Origin: Crotophaga sulcirostris
Lineage: Eukaryota; Chordata; Aves; Cuculiformes; Crotophagidae
NCBI GenBank assembly: GCA_013397455.1
Contig: VYZB01000016.1
Location: forward strand, 3,799,612-3,863,611
DNA: 64,000 nucleotides
Direction: 5' to 3'
Below, piece after piece: positions 22,622 through 36,600 of this stretch. The stretch's first letter is position 1, and every line of letters starts with the position of its first letter. Made by a program: the position numbers and the translations under genes. The notes under the pieces were generated by a model. It was not told the DNA's origin and ran no database searches. It saw nothing but the letters and a program-made list of their open reading frames with translations.

Positions 22622-23909
22622 CACCAGATTGGTAGTCAGCTCACTGACTCAGTTCAGCAGGCAGCCACAGTGTAGTGTTAGGTGCAGGGCAGGAATATGA
22701 GAAGGATAGGACTGCCTTTTCAGTTTATTATTTTAAGAAAGGGAGTAGCACACCACCTACATTTTCCTGGGTTATTAAATTAGAAACACCTGCAGGAGAA
22801 AAGGAGTTCCTAGAAATGCATTTGCATCTTATGTTTTCCCTCTCTGTGAATTGCTTTGTTCCATACTCAGCATCACAGCAGAAAACTTTTGGGACTAGGC
22901 TAACCAAGAGAAACCATAAATAAAAGAGAGGCAATTGAAATACAGGACTGCCTTTTTTCTTCCAATAACTGTGTGTGTGCATGCATACAGTAGAGCCATA
23001 TGTTTTTGGTTTTTTTCTTTCCCATATATGCTGTTTTATAGAGGAAAAGCAATGATACTGAGATTCCCTTGCTCTGTAATCAAATTGCAGTCATTCTTCA
23101 GGAGTTCAACCAGCAGCAGAAGAGATGTCACAGCAATCAGTGCTTGTTTACAGAGAAGATGAGGGCTGATTTCTCTAGACCTTGCATTTCTGTATTCACG
23201 TTTTTTTAAAAAATACAGATGTTAGTATAGTGTCAATACTATCAATACTTATGTGGGGGTTTGTGCCTCTAAGAAATCTTCAAGGAAAGGGTAACCTGGA
23301 ATTGATTGTTTTGTCTGAGAAACAAACATGAAAGCGAAACATATTTCAAAATGCAGCTTTCAGCAAAGTCTTTGCTGATAGTTTAGAGCTGGGCTTGAGA
23401 GTTGCAAAGGCAGGAGATGCAGCTATTTATGTAGCTTTTCTCTCTGCTCACCTATTGCTTCTTCCAGACATGGATATATAAGGGGATCATGGGGGTTTTC
23501 ACACTTTAACCCTACCCTTTACTACCAGCTGATGTGACAGCAGGTAATTCTGCATCCTGTGATGGACTTACGGTGTTGCCTTGTGCAGCCTTACCGTTTC
23601 GAGGCAACATAGTTCAATTCCTGTTTTTCCTGGAGAAGGTCATCATCGCTCAGCTGTAGGTTGTGATGCTGATGCTTTTATTTTTCCTGTTGAAGTTGTT
23701 CCGCTTCCCGTGAAGAACTTTAAGATTCATTGGATTAGAACAGGGCAGAGAAGGGGGGATGTATCATTGCAGCCTGATGCTTAGGGCACGCATCTGAGAA
23801 GGGGAAAGCTTACAGCTTCCTTTAATCTGCCAAGTGTCCTTTTCCTTCATTCCTGCCACGGCTCTGGTGCTGCCATGAATACTGGTACGCCTTTGGGCTG
23901 AGCCAGAAT

Positions 23910-23950
23910 TTTTTTTAAAGATTTTTTTTTTTCTTCTCCCCCCCCCCCAG
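23910..23950 (+). repeat. Poly-T/poly-C tract ending in C11
   Basis: A T-rich stretch leads into TTCTTCTC and eleven consecutive C (23938-23948), followed by AG. It has the form of an exaggerated splice-acceptor pyrimidine tract, but no convincing exon follows. It is a likely site of length error. Confidence 0.7.
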
Positions 23951-26130
23951 GTTAATTTTCCATTTCCTTTTTTTTTGAGTTAGTCTTTGCTAGCTCAATT
24001 TGCAGACTTTCTCTTGATGCCACAGGACCGTTGCTATTGCTGGCATGGAAAAGGAAAGGATGGAATCAGTAGCTGAAGCTGGGAGTAAGAAATTGCTAAG
24101 AAGGCTGGGAATGCACTTTATAAAGGGATTATATGGGATTAAAGTAAGCCTAGAACTGCAACATTAATGCATATATATTAAAAAGCTAGAATGGGCCAAA
24201 TGTGGGCACTTTCTGCTTGTAAGGGATGTTACCCACTTCCTAGCCTGAATCTGAGTTTAAGAGTGCACATCCTTTTTTGGATCTGACTTTTGTCTTTCTC
24301 TTTGGAGGAACAGTTGCCAGTTTGAGCTTTGGGGCAGATTGTGGTCCTGCATCACACAGGACTGGTTTTGTATGTGCAAAGGGAAGAAATATAAAATGCA
24401 AACAGTGTGGCAAAAACAACTTCAAACTTAAATGTAGTAGATTTTTTTTTTAAGTAAGTCCTTATTTCTCATGTTGGCTGTGGCACAGTGTTTATGGTGT
24501 AGTTCAGCAGATTCTTCTTATATGCATGGGTATCCTGTGCTTGCCTTCGAAACGCGTGTATTCTTGTCTCTCCCCAGTAAGAGCAGAATGACTGCTGTTG
24601 TTACAAGTTGAAACTCAACTATCATTATAAACCTTTTTCAGTAATTCATTAATGAAAGTTACCAGTGGACTTTATTATGTGTGATTAAAACCTATGAAGG
24701 TTCCTCTTATTTCACAGACCTGAACGCTGAAGGAATGAAAGATGATTTATTTGTAGGACCACAAGAACTTAGAGTAGAGCCCTCTTATAACCTGACTACT
24801 GATTAGGCTGCATGGCAGATAGTTCATATTCCTTATAGGCTTGTTTTCAGCCTGCCCATAATTTTGACTTGGTGCATTAATTTGTCTTACAGTTTTCTGG
24901 AGGCAGGCGCACGTACTTCTATATAGAATTGAGATCATGTGTCAAACCCCGTGGGTTTGAGTTACTTGTCCTCAAATATGGCCATGCTTCATAGCAGAAG
25001 ACATTTTCATTCAGTTCTTATTGTTTGAAAATTGCCCACCACTGCTGCTTCCCAATTTTAGTATGATTAAATTTTCTTACAAAGCTTTACTGGCTATATT
25101 TGAAGAAAAGAGGTGCTGGCTAACCATGTTACTAATGTTTTTAGGCAACAGTCTCAGCAGTTCACACATTCTAATACTATGGGTTTCTTACTGCTGCCAT
25201 CAGTGAAAACAGTGAATTATTCAAGTGCGCGTGGTAGCACAGACCTTAAATTAAATAGGCTCAAAAATATTCCCATGAAGGAAGGTGCACAGTGTACCTT
25301 CTGAATGTAGATTTGTTGCTTTCTTCTTAGTTGCATCTTACCCTATAAAACTATGAACCAAAGATGAAAAAGTCATTGAGGTGACATGTTTTGTATCTAG
25401 TCACTAACTGAGAATATCCTTTGATTTGTGTAGTAGAAGTCTGTTGTTCTGGTCTTATGGAACTGTTATGAGGTAGTTGACTTCACAAATTTGTGTAGAT
25501 CACAGTTAATATGTGTATCAAATTAAATTTTATCACATTCCCTCAAAAGTATGAAAAAGTGCATGCTCTACTAGAGGTAAGAAGTAATTAACTTTTAATT
25601 TAACTATTAGTTCTTTAAGTAATTTCTCAGATTCCCTTTCTGGATCACAAGTTACTGTTATATTTATAGTTACAACTTAAGAGAATGTTGATGTTGTCTC
25701 ATGGTCCTCCAGAAAAGAGACAGAAAATTGGATTTCGGTTCTAAGAAATGTCCAATCTCCTCCTGCTACAGTCAGCTGATCGTTAATGACTTGTTTTACA
25801 AGTCTGAGTTGATTAGTTTGATTTTTCCGTGAAGATGGGTGGATTATTTTGTGGCTCTTTCAGCTTAATTTCTGTAGGCTACTCTGGCTGAATGTCAGTT
25901 TCATTTAAATCTTCTTTTTCTCCATTCATTTTAGTGTCCTTTTTTTTTTTTACCGCTTTCTTATTTCCATGTGCACTTCTTATTTTGAAGTGATGTACGG
26001 AACATTTGTCTGACTGTAACGTTTTTAGCGTTTAACATTGTAGAAATGTTTAACGTAATACTTTTTTCTGGAAAACACGTGATACCTAGTGATCTTGTTT
26101 AGCTATTGTAGTTTTTATTTCTCATTTTAG

Positions 26131-26211
26131 ACTTTGAAGTGCATAGAGGGGCTTTGTGCTCCACACAATGAACTCCTGGAACTGGAGTTTCTTACTGCTA
26201 ATGCACAAGGA
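26131..26211 (+). other. Exon-like segment, 81 bases, strong splice sites, unrecognised
   Basis: A long pyrimidine-rich acceptor (TTTTTATTTCTCATTTTAG) ends at 26130, and the donor at 26212 is a perfect GTAAGT after GGA. The 81 bases are exactly 27 codons and only one of the three frames is open, reading TLKCIEGLCAPHN at its start. The frame is phase 0 at both ends, compatible with the 13598-13696 segment. I do not recognise the peptide, and the frame also runs on beyond the donor for about 69 codons. It is the strongest exon-like signal in the window and lies on the strand expected for a rightward gene from CpG island 2. It may equally be a pseudo-exon or a non-coding RNA exon. Confidence 0.3.
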
Positions 26212-29200
26212 GTAAGTGTGTTCAGGGAGGAGGTAAAAGCTTGCTTACTTGGGGTGGTGTTAACAAATGCAGTGGGCGACAGGAGAAGTTGTGCAGTTCT
26301 GGTACTGATGCCAAGCAATTATATTAGATGGTTTTTCAGAGTTGCCAGATTTGATGATCAGATAATTGTATCTGCTGATGTCCATGTAAATCACGATGAT
26401 GCAGCTCAGTCCCCGTGATTTTAGTGAAATGTAAGGATTTCTTCCCAAGGTGAGGAATCGAGGTGTTTGGCTAGTTGATTATTTTAGTAACTCAAAAATC
26501 TGAATGTGAGAGTGTCTGCCAACTGAAATCGATGCGTGCGTGCCTGCATGTAAGTACTGGGCTGTCATTGTAGGATACTGTGTCCTTAAGCAGTGAGGAC
26601 ATTTTAGTTAAGCTCTCTAGTATGAAGGTAGACAGATGCCTGTGGGGTCTGTGTCAGGGTAACAAGCGTACTTGGAGTAATATGTCTTCAAAAGCTGACC
26701 TAGTCTGAACAGCGATGGTACAGTGACCTTGCAAGTGTGCATCTGCTCTAACTTTGATATAGGGGTCATTTTATATGTGTTTTCTTTGAAAATCGGGTTG
26801 TCTGTGCCTTCTGCAGAGTCTACATTTTTCTGTTTCAAAATACTTTGTGCAAACATAATTTTTTACCTTAGATTGCAGAAATATGAGATATATGGTTATA
26901 TTGGATTTAAAAAGAAACAAGGCTAGTCTTTGTAAATCACCAGCTTATTCCTTTTAGATTATTATGTCACTAAGAAAATACTTCTAGTTATTCATATACC
27001 ATGCAAGCAATTATATAAGCATATAAACATGTGCAAAGACAACTGGTAATTTTATAGATACCTGTTCCACTACTCTGCTATCCTATTTCCTCCAAATTGT
27101 TACTGTACCTTACTGTTGGGATGTGATATGTCAGATGTGCAAAATCCCCTAATTTTCAAATAACTTAAGGCAGATTTATTTAATTTTTTTTAAATCATAG
27201 TGTTTATATAGCATTTTGCCACAGGTCAACTTTCTCCCAATGACAGGGCACTGAACAGCTTGCATCTGTGGGAAAGTGGTGGCAAAATTGATGGAACAGT
27301 CTGTTCCTGCTGATGTTCATTTTGATGCCTTGGAATATGGCTTTCAGTGTCGCTGCTGCCAGAGCACACCCTAAATTGATAGGACAAAAGGAACAGCCTG
27401 GGTCTTCATGTGTTAGAGTGAGGAAATTTAAACTTAACTCTTATTTAGGTTTTGGATTAATTGAATTGGCAATGCTTGTGAAGCTTGGAAGGGGGAAAAG
27501 GTGAATCTCATTCCTCTTTATCATGCAACCCACTGAAAAGGGTTTGAAGAGTTCAGTGTAGGGTAGAAGCAGACAAACAGGAGAGCTTTTCTTTCAGTAG
27601 CCAAAACTGAATTGAAAAGTAAAGGAAAAAGGGAAGACATGAAAGTCTAGTGAAAAAACATGTTGAATGTAAAATGTACCTCAGGAAATATTTAAGAAGA
27701 AAAAATGCTGTGCTGTCTGCAAGGAGAAAATTTCTTTTGTATTACCAAGACCGATGAACTCTCCATGTGATCTGCTGAAATACTGAACTCTCTAGGGCAG
27801 CCCGAATTCATCTAACTTTTGCAAGAGTTTACAGAATTCCCAAGAAGGTACCAGGAATCATGTTACTCATATGTAGTTTTTTCATCCGCATCCCACTTTT
27901 CCACAGCAAGGAGGCCTCCCTCTGCTCCCATTCAACATTCTGTTGGTGTGGATGGTTTAGGATCAGCCACCCTTTATAAAGGAGATCCTTGTCAGCAAAT
28001 GTAGACAAGGGAATTGCAACATTACTTATAAATATCTTCTACTCACTTAAATGTGAAAATGCCATGGAATAGTAGAGTCAGGAATGGGTATAAAATAGGG
28101 CTTTGAGACTTGTATATGTGCTCAGCACACATAAAATGTGTATCTGTAGAGTGTGGGCATAAAACACCACAGCTTTATTCATTTCTTTAGCCCACGTAAG
28201 TTAATTTTATAAAGATGCCATATTTCATTCCATTCATGATCAAAGCTGGAGCCGTTCTTACTTCCACAGGATCACAAGTAAGCAGGTAGATGTCTGTTGC
28301 AGGGAAGTGAAATGACCACCTGGCAGTGTTGGACTGCTTGTTTTACTCTAATGCTAAGTAATTGTGCCATCCACCAGTCCTCTAATCAGAAGACTGAAGT
28401 AAACAGCTTTGCATCCAGTTTCTGGCCCTTGACCTTTCTGATTTAAGTGAAGATATCAGGAGCTGAAACTATCAGCATGGTTCTTGGTTTCATTAATGTA
28501 CCTAGGGCGTTCAGTTGCATCAAGGACCCTTCCTGAAGAAGACTATAAGTATTCTTTGATTTACTCATATGGTACATCATTTGTATAAATTATGCGTTTA
28601 TATAAACACACACAGAAAATGGAATATAAAGATCTTTTTTTTCTGAAGTTGACGTGTAGATCTGCATGATGTCATTATTTTAAGATTGAATAAAATTATC
28701 TAAAAGAAGGCCACAAAGTAAGCTTAATATGTCACTCAAACCATGTGATATTTAAAAATACCAGTAGGCCTTAAATTTCAGCCCTCCCCAGCATTTCTCC
28801 AGTGAAAACCAAATGCAGCAAATGGCATGACTCACAGTCTTTGACCTTTTTGTTTATCAATGAACCAGTAAGACATCTCTATTGTAATAATTGTCTCTGG
28901 TGTACCTTACTCTGTCTTACTAACAGAACAGGTTTGTTCCATTGCAGGTTAAGAATATTTAATCCTTTAACGCTGACATATACAACACATAGCCACGTCA
29001 GCTACAGCTGTTTTCAAACATCAGTAACAAAATTATAGATGGTTTTGAAGCTTCTGTGGTGGAAATGAATACATTTGAGGATTCAACTTGCTGACGGTGT
29101 TTATGTAATTTAATCTTGCCATCTGGAAGAAAGTAAACATTTTTTTTTGAAATTAAAGTTAAGGTAGCAAGCCCCTCGAGGTTTCTGGCTGCTGCAAATA

Positions 29201-29536
29201 ACTTAGGTTGAGCCAAGCTGATGAAAATCTTCAAATAGGGAGGGGATCATGGTTATATTTAAAAGATTGTTATACAAGTGCACTGATGCAGAAAATTGTT
29301 TCAGAATATATGCTTTATTAACTTCTCTACTTATTCTATAGTTAGATGCTTTTCTTCTACTCAGACAAAAACCAGCATTTTTTGGAGGGTGAAATGTGAT
29401 AACACCTAGGAAGCATATGTATGCAGAATGCATAGGTGGGACTGAAGCAGTTGGGTGACTGCTTTTCTCATATTTTTCCTATTCCTACTTGTTTTTTTTT
29501 CATTCTATATGATATTTTACTTATTAAATATCTACT

Positions 29537-29558
29537 CTTTTTTTTTCTTTTTTTTTTT
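29537..29558. repeat. T-rich tract
   Basis: Twenty-two bases are all T except for two C, within a wider T-rich stretch (about 29460-29610). It is non-coding. Confidence 0.7.
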
Positions 29559-32500
29559 GCTTTATTATTCTGAGAGCTCGTTTATTTCTTTCTGTGTTTT
29601 TAGTTTGATTTTTTTGAACACTGTTTACGTGATCCTACCATGTGTTCGTCAGTCTTGCTGTAATAATTTTGAACCTGTTAGCCAATTTTAAACAAACAGG
29701 AGAGTCAGAAAACGATACCAAAGGCGTTGAGTTCCCATGATGTTTATGAGTCCAAGTAGCTGGGCGCATGGGAGACACCTCATCAGTTCCCTAGCATTAG
29801 TTACATGGAGAGAGAAGAGAAGACAAGACTAGAGGTGGTTGTAGCAAACCAGGGTTAATTAACTATGCTGCTCATAAAATAGCTTAAATGCTCACCCCTT
29901 CTCTCACTATTGCATTCTGCCTTTTTCTGTTTGTGCCATCTAATGAGAAGTTTCACACAGTGGGAGGGAGGCGAGATGCTTTTTTTGTAGTTGTCATGGC
30001 CTAAAACGTTTCTGTACCTACAAGACAGTTCTGGTAGGAAGCTGATTGTTAGAGGTATGTGATTTGAAGGGATAGACAATGTCATCCATTTTTCTCATGG
30101 AGCTTCTATAATTGATAGGAGTGGATGAGACAGAATTAAAGTGGAGCACATGAAAGTTTAGTTTGCCTTTAGGATTTGAGCCTTTAAGATCATCTTTATC
30201 TTTGTGAAGTATATTTACTGTTCTTTTGTTCTTTAATTAAATTCTCATATAAGTTACATTAAGAAAAATCTTTAAATTATGCAGCATTTATTAAGAAATG
30301 TAGGATTTTGTGACAAGATCAATAAGCACATGAACAAATGGTATTGGTAGTAGTGCCCGTGGTTCCGAAGGGGAGGAGGGCAGGAAAAAAATTGGCAGAG
30401 GTATGAATTCAGCAGAAATAGCTTGGTAATAGTGAAATGAGAACAACACTTCTCAGTATTCTGTGAAGGGTTTGTAAAACCAGGAGAAAGCTATAGGCTA
30501 TTCCTGCTTAACTTCAATGACTGGTGATTTCAGCTGGTTCTTTCAACCTCTGTTTTCTCAGAGGTCTTCTATATGAGATCATATTCACTCTTCCTGCTTG
30601 ATGTCTAAATCCTCTTGCTTTGCTCTCTTCTGCTAGAAGCATTGATTTATTTACTTAGGCTTGTACAAGCGTGCTAGTGTTCTGCTAAAATTAAAAATAC
30701 CGTTGCCATATAGACGCTGGTCAAGTAGTGAGATTTTAAACTAAGTATAACTTCATATTCAGTGGAAGCTGCCTGTCAGCATCTTTATAGCTCTGAATAG
30801 GCTTTTAAAAAAGATCTAGCTCTAAGCCTTGATAATTGAACTTAAGCTCCTAAGTTGCTTATCTACTTCTGAAATTTAAACCTGATCCTTGTAAAATTGC
30901 AATGAAGTTCTGCATGAAAATGAAATAGGATGTTAATGGAGAATTTCTCATTTAGATTTGCTGCTTAGCAGTATAAGCAACAATTTTAGGAATGGTGATC
31001 TGATTTTTATAGTCTTGAATATGAATGACTTTATAAAGCTAGCTAGTTTGTGTCCAAATCATGCCACGTTCCACCTTTGTCAGTGTGACCTAGAGATTTT
31101 ACTTGAAATAAATATACAGACTGAGTTCGTAAACATTTATAGCTGTGCCCTGTGTTAAATAAGGACTATGCTTTATTTTCATGCAATAAAATTTAATTAG
31201 TTGTAAGTCAGGTTTTGCTTTAGTTGTAATTAGTTTAGCATATAATTATTGTGTCTAATAGCAATCTGAAATCTGCAAGCATTTTGATCTTATTCCAAGT
31301 TTTTTAAAAAACCCTCTTCGCTGTATTCAATCAGTAGCTATAATAGAATCTTATTAGTCAACCATATTACAGGCTGTTTAAATTTTTAAAGTGACTGAAG
31401 CAGTGGTTTCACTAATGCTTGTTATGTGTTGTATTAAGAAGATATACAAAAGTGTTTTGTATCGGACTTGGTTTTTTTTAGATGATTTTTTTTTTATCAG
31501 TGATTTGGATTTTCGTGGTGAACTTAAGATTTGTTGTTTTATTCTTATTTTTTTTCATTTTTATTTCAAAATTAATTTTAAACCTCTGTCTTTAATAAAA
31601 TGCAAGTGGGAACTGTGTGTGTAGAAATAGTAATCCTTCAATTTTCATTAATGGATATATAGTAAATCTCATAATTTACACACAAACGTTATTACCTGTC
31701 AAAAATGTATTATAAGAGTTCATGGGTATTTTCAAACATCCATCTGAATGTCTTTTGTCTGCTGTCTTTTGGTTGTTGCTGGCTGGCCTTTCTAAAGAGG
31801 CTGCCCCACCAAGGAATCTTCTGTCGGCTCTGCCTGTGGATTTCCTTATGGGAACAGCATTACAGCAAGAGATGAATGCAGAGTCTGGCATGTTATTAGC
31901 AGCAATGGAGTAATGGGGAGCAGAGCTTTTGTTCTCGCTTCTAGTCCAACCTAGCTCATTTTTTGCAGATATCGTAACTAGCAGTAGTTTAAAATATTAT
32001 TTGCTAGTAATGTTGTAATTTAAATTTCATGTGTATTATCAAGGTTCTTCTCTACTTGCTCCATAAAAGGGCTCATCGTGTTCTCTGCTGATAATTTCAT
32101 CAGCCTATAGGTCAGGTAATTATGCCTAATCAAAGCATAGAGAATAGCACTTTTTAAGGTATTGAATACACAAACAGTAAAAAGCCTCCTTGGTCTGTTT
32201 GGGAGGGGTAACTGATTTCACAACTAAGAAAGAGATAATCAGATCGTAACATTTAAAAAGAAATATGTACTTTAGACTAGGCAGGAATTGCCTCATTTTC
32301 AGGGAATGGGATTTTCAATTCCTTCTCTGCTTTTGCAGTTAACTGCTCTACAATGCTCAAATTTAGATATTTCTGTTAAATTTAGCAGGCACATCATGTG
32401 AGTTAACTTGTCATTCACCTTTCTATACTTTCTCTTTTAGAAGAATGAATAGGGTTCAGCTCTTAATTCTATTTCAGGCTTTTTTCAGAGCCATCACATT

Positions 32501-33596
32501 GATATTATCTGGCATATTCTTAAAGTATTTTATAAGAACAGTATATTTAGTGTTTATTACATGTATAATCATGTGTGTATATAAATACTTGTGTATACAG
32601 GTATTATGTAATTATAGAACTCAATACTATAAGCATGTAAAATTATGTATAATACAGAATTGAAAGCTTAAAATATAGAACATAGCTGTGCAGAAACGCA
32701 AAAATATTTTGTTTGCACGTGCCCATTTTTAAAATACCATTATATTAAAACCTCAGTGAAAGACAATTGAAAGCTCTAATATAATTGCTGTTAACTTAGT
32801 GCTGATCTCTGGAATAGCAGCAGGGTAGGTGGAACTTTTCTTGGTGGTTTGGCTTCTCCCCCTTGCCCAAATGAAACTAACCAGTAAAATATTTTAGTTG
32901 TTGAAACAAAAGGGGAAAATCATCTTGCTTATGACAGAGTAGTATATTTGTGTTTTCATTTTTTGCATCTCGAATACTTTAAACCCTGGTTAAAAAGGTG
33001 CTCTTTTGGTATCATTGGGCTGCAGTTCATTTGCAACCAGATATAATAATAAACCCCAAAGTCAAACACATTCCTGTTACCACACAAGGTGCTGTAGTTA
33101 GGAAATGGATGAGAAAAGGCACAAAAATATCCAGCTGCTTTACAACAAAGACTAGTCCAATTATAAATAAATACTTAGAGATGTTTTGTCTTTAAATTGA
33201 AAGGAGTCTTAAAGTGATTCAGTTCAATGTGACAAATGAAGTATGAATTCCATTTTGGAATAAATAAAAGATTTTATTTTTGTTCCTTTAACCATGTTTT
33301 ACCTAAACACATTAATATTGTATTTAGTACTGAACGTTTTCAGAAGATCAAAGTTGCCAGTCGTTGGAACCTGTATGCATTTTCTAGGCCACAGCCACTG
33401 GGCTGACTGAGGGAAGCAGAGAGATGTGAAAATCTAGAATAATAAAGTGTTCACATCTCAAACTGGAATTTCAACTGACTGCTTGGAATTAGAAAAGGAC
33501 AAATATGAGGGGAAGTATCTCCTCCTGGACTCAGAAACCATCTCAAGGAGCTTGCAGCCAATTAGGGCACTTCCTATGGAATATTATTCATTGCAG

Positions 33597-33694
33597 ATCT
33601 CCACTAAAAATCATCTGGGATTATTCTCTTGTGGCAGAGGCAGAAACTCCACTTTGGACTCAGTATGATCCTTGTATTTTATGTAGTTACAAAG
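33597..33694 (+). other. Exon-like segment, 98 bases, unrecognised
   Basis: The acceptor TTATTCATTGCAG ends at 33596 and the donor AAAG|GTAAGA begins at 33695. A single frame is open across it (one leading base, then codons reading SPLKIIWDYSLVAEA). A nested alternative acceptor (TCTCTTGTGGCAG, ending at 33637) would give a 57-base version. The phase does not fit direct joining to the 26131-26211 segment, whose only open frame ends on a codon boundary, so the two cannot both be adjacent coding exons. I do not recognise the peptide; chance is a serious alternative. Confidence 0.18.
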
Positions 33695-36600
33695 GTAAGA
33701 CATCCTATACAGACAAGAAATTAGTAAATATCCATCTCAAAGAATCAGAATGTAAGTACCTTCACTTTTATTTGTATTGGGGTAGCAATGAGCAGCAGTG
33801 TAGGTTATAAAAGCAGTGCTTTGCTGGATGTAGTGTAGCAGAGCTCAAGAGCAAAATGCTTCATTTTATGAAACGGTTTTCTAGAACAAACATCTAATTT
33901 GCTGTTTGGTAAGTTATTTATATTTATGGATTTGGTCTGTGACATTACTTGCGTTTTTGTTGTTCCTTTCAGGGTATAAATTGAAAAACGTTTCAAGGTC
34001 TGGAAACTTGCATGGGATGAAGAGGTAATAGGGGTATGTGAAATTTTGGGGATTCATGGTAGAGTAGTCAAACTTCGGGAGGACAAAGGACAGAAAAGCC
34101 AAAAGAGTAGGCTGGGTGACTAGCTAAAGGAAGATGGATTTGGCAGCAGGTGGCACCCTTTTCCCATAACAGGCTAATAGCTGATGAAAGGCAAATGCAT
34201 CAGGTAGTTCTGGTAGGATTCCAGAAGTTTAATTTTACTGATGTTAACGTCACCTCCCCATTATAGCTTCTCATTTGTCCTTTCTTTGGTTTTGGAGTTG
34301 TTGGCTTTGGGTCAGCTGTTTGGGAGGCAGCAGATGCTGTGTGTGTTGCTGAGCTGCTAGAGTGCTGGTTGTCCTGTTGGTCAGGAGCTAACACATATGC
34401 CCACTGACCTCTTCGCCAGAGCTGCTGGAGGGGAGAACCAAACAGGCAACCAAATGTCTACATCGGATGAAGAATATCTAGGAGTGTAGGGCGGGTAAGT
34501 GAGATAACAGCAGCAAAATGATTGGGAGGAAGGAGGACTCAGGAATTTATTAAAAAGGGATAAATAACTGAGAATCAATTCTATGGAAGGGAAGTAACTT
34601 AGAGAAACATATAGGCAAGGAGACTGTATAGTAAGTTTGAAGAAAATAAAATCATGGAAAGAGGACATAGCAAATGTTCTGATGTTCTATGTGCTCCTAC
34701 TTCTGGAGTTTCAAGAAAAACACCTTAAACCATTACAGAGAGAACAAATAGCCATAAGAGGAGAAAGAATCCAAGAGAAAATCAATTTAATCTCTTTTTT
34801 TTTTTTAAGGCATTTTATGGAGAACCTAGTTTAGGCTCTGGTATGGGAAGACAGAGAGGACGGCTGAAAGAGGGTATTGGATGCCTGATTACATTGATGG
34901 TTTATGACTTTCCCAGTCTAGTTTAAAGCCCTGATTGTTCATGATTATATAGTACTAGGGTTTTTTTTCCAGTTGATAGCCAAGTTTGTGCCCTTCAGAT
35001 TTGCATCTCAACAATTCAAATGGCACAGTAGCTTTTAACTCTTTTACAGAGATTCTTAACCACACCAAGGCAGAGACTCTAAATATTGAAGCTGCCAAGG
35101 CAAAATGCATTCTGAACCTATAGTTAAAAACATCTCTTGTTTCCAGGTAGTACTTCGTGCTGAATCCTGAAATATATAATATGTGTTGCTTTGGAAATCA
35201 TTTTGTGTCTTTAAGATGGAGAAGTATATTTCAGCATCTGACAACTAAAAAGAAACTTTTTCAAGGCTGCTGATCCAGACTTTTTAAGACAGGCTTGAAT
35301 TTAGTTAAATTTCATTTTGGGCTGCTTTTACCAACCTTCCCTCCCCCGCTCCCCTTGCATATTCCCTCGGTGGTCTTTCAAAAGCCAGGTGTCTGGGATT
35401 GTCTCCAGCCTACTCTGAAAGCACCCCAGGCCTTGGATTAATACGCGAGAGCTGCCTTTTATTTAAGTCCATCCATTTACATAATGCTTGCTCAGTCAAA
35501 CCCATTTGCAATGTACAGCCAAGTTGAACCAAAACCTTAGCAGGTCACTAATACATGGTTCTGTTTTTTACCTCAAAACATTGCACCTTTTTGCAATGAA
35601 AGATGAAGAATTCTGCAAAAGCGTTCGGGATTTCTGATTCACAGAGGGACTTTTTTTGAGATCTTTGCTGATTTTTGTGTAGAAGAGCTGAAGAAAGAAC
35701 ACTATGTAAAAATGTGCTCCTGCTTAAAGGGTACGAGTATAGATCGAATGTCAGGGTGAAATTTCATCATGTATACGTGGCATGACAGTGCATTACTAGT
35801 ATCAGAAATACTATCCATAATACATAGAACGGATCTACTTAGACTGCATGACTGTCATTCTTTTTATATCAGCTTCTCACTCCAAAAGCATTGAAATGAA
35901 ACATTTTAATGAAAAAAATAGTCTCACTTTCAGTTCTAAATTACTGATGTCTCAACAAATCCAACCTTCTTGTTTGGTTTTTTTTTTTCCTTGGTTTGGT
36001 TTTGGCCTGTTCTGATAATCCTGATTGTCATCTTTTACACCTTGGCATTCCTTTTTATTAGAGGAGTTCTCAATATTGTTGCGAGTGGGTCACAGGGACT
36101 TGGTTCAGTCAGGAATAAAGAAACAACCACAGACAATAGCGAGCCCTGCTTTTAGTGTGTGTTTAAAATGTCCTCACTGCTGAATTTGCAAACCTTATTA
36201 GTGATTGTTTTGATTGGTACGAGTGTATTAAAATGGCATTATTTTTGCATTGTTTCTGTCTCTGCTACTTATTTTTACATGAAAATAGTATCTGAATAAT
36301 CAGTTGATTTCAGGGCTTAGATATAATATTGTTGATACTTAAACAATGTGGCACTGCTTGATATCCCTATTGAGCAAATAGTTGTTTCCTGTACTTTGTT
36401 CTGTATGTAATTTGCATCTTTATGGATATATTTCTTTAGAGTGGAGTACTGAAGTAGTAAATGTTGATATGAGATTATTCTTGCTTTTAGTGTACCATGC
36501 TATAGTCCTACCGTGACTTAAAATTAGTGATTGCATTTTATTACCATTTCTAAATGATCTTGTTGCTGAATCTTATCTGATCTGAAATTTTTAATTTTTT

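Noticed and set aside
34420..34494. Acceptor CTTCGCCAG and strong donor GTAAGT enclosing 75 bases
   Set aside because: All three frames contain stops. It could only be a non-coding exon and there is no other support.
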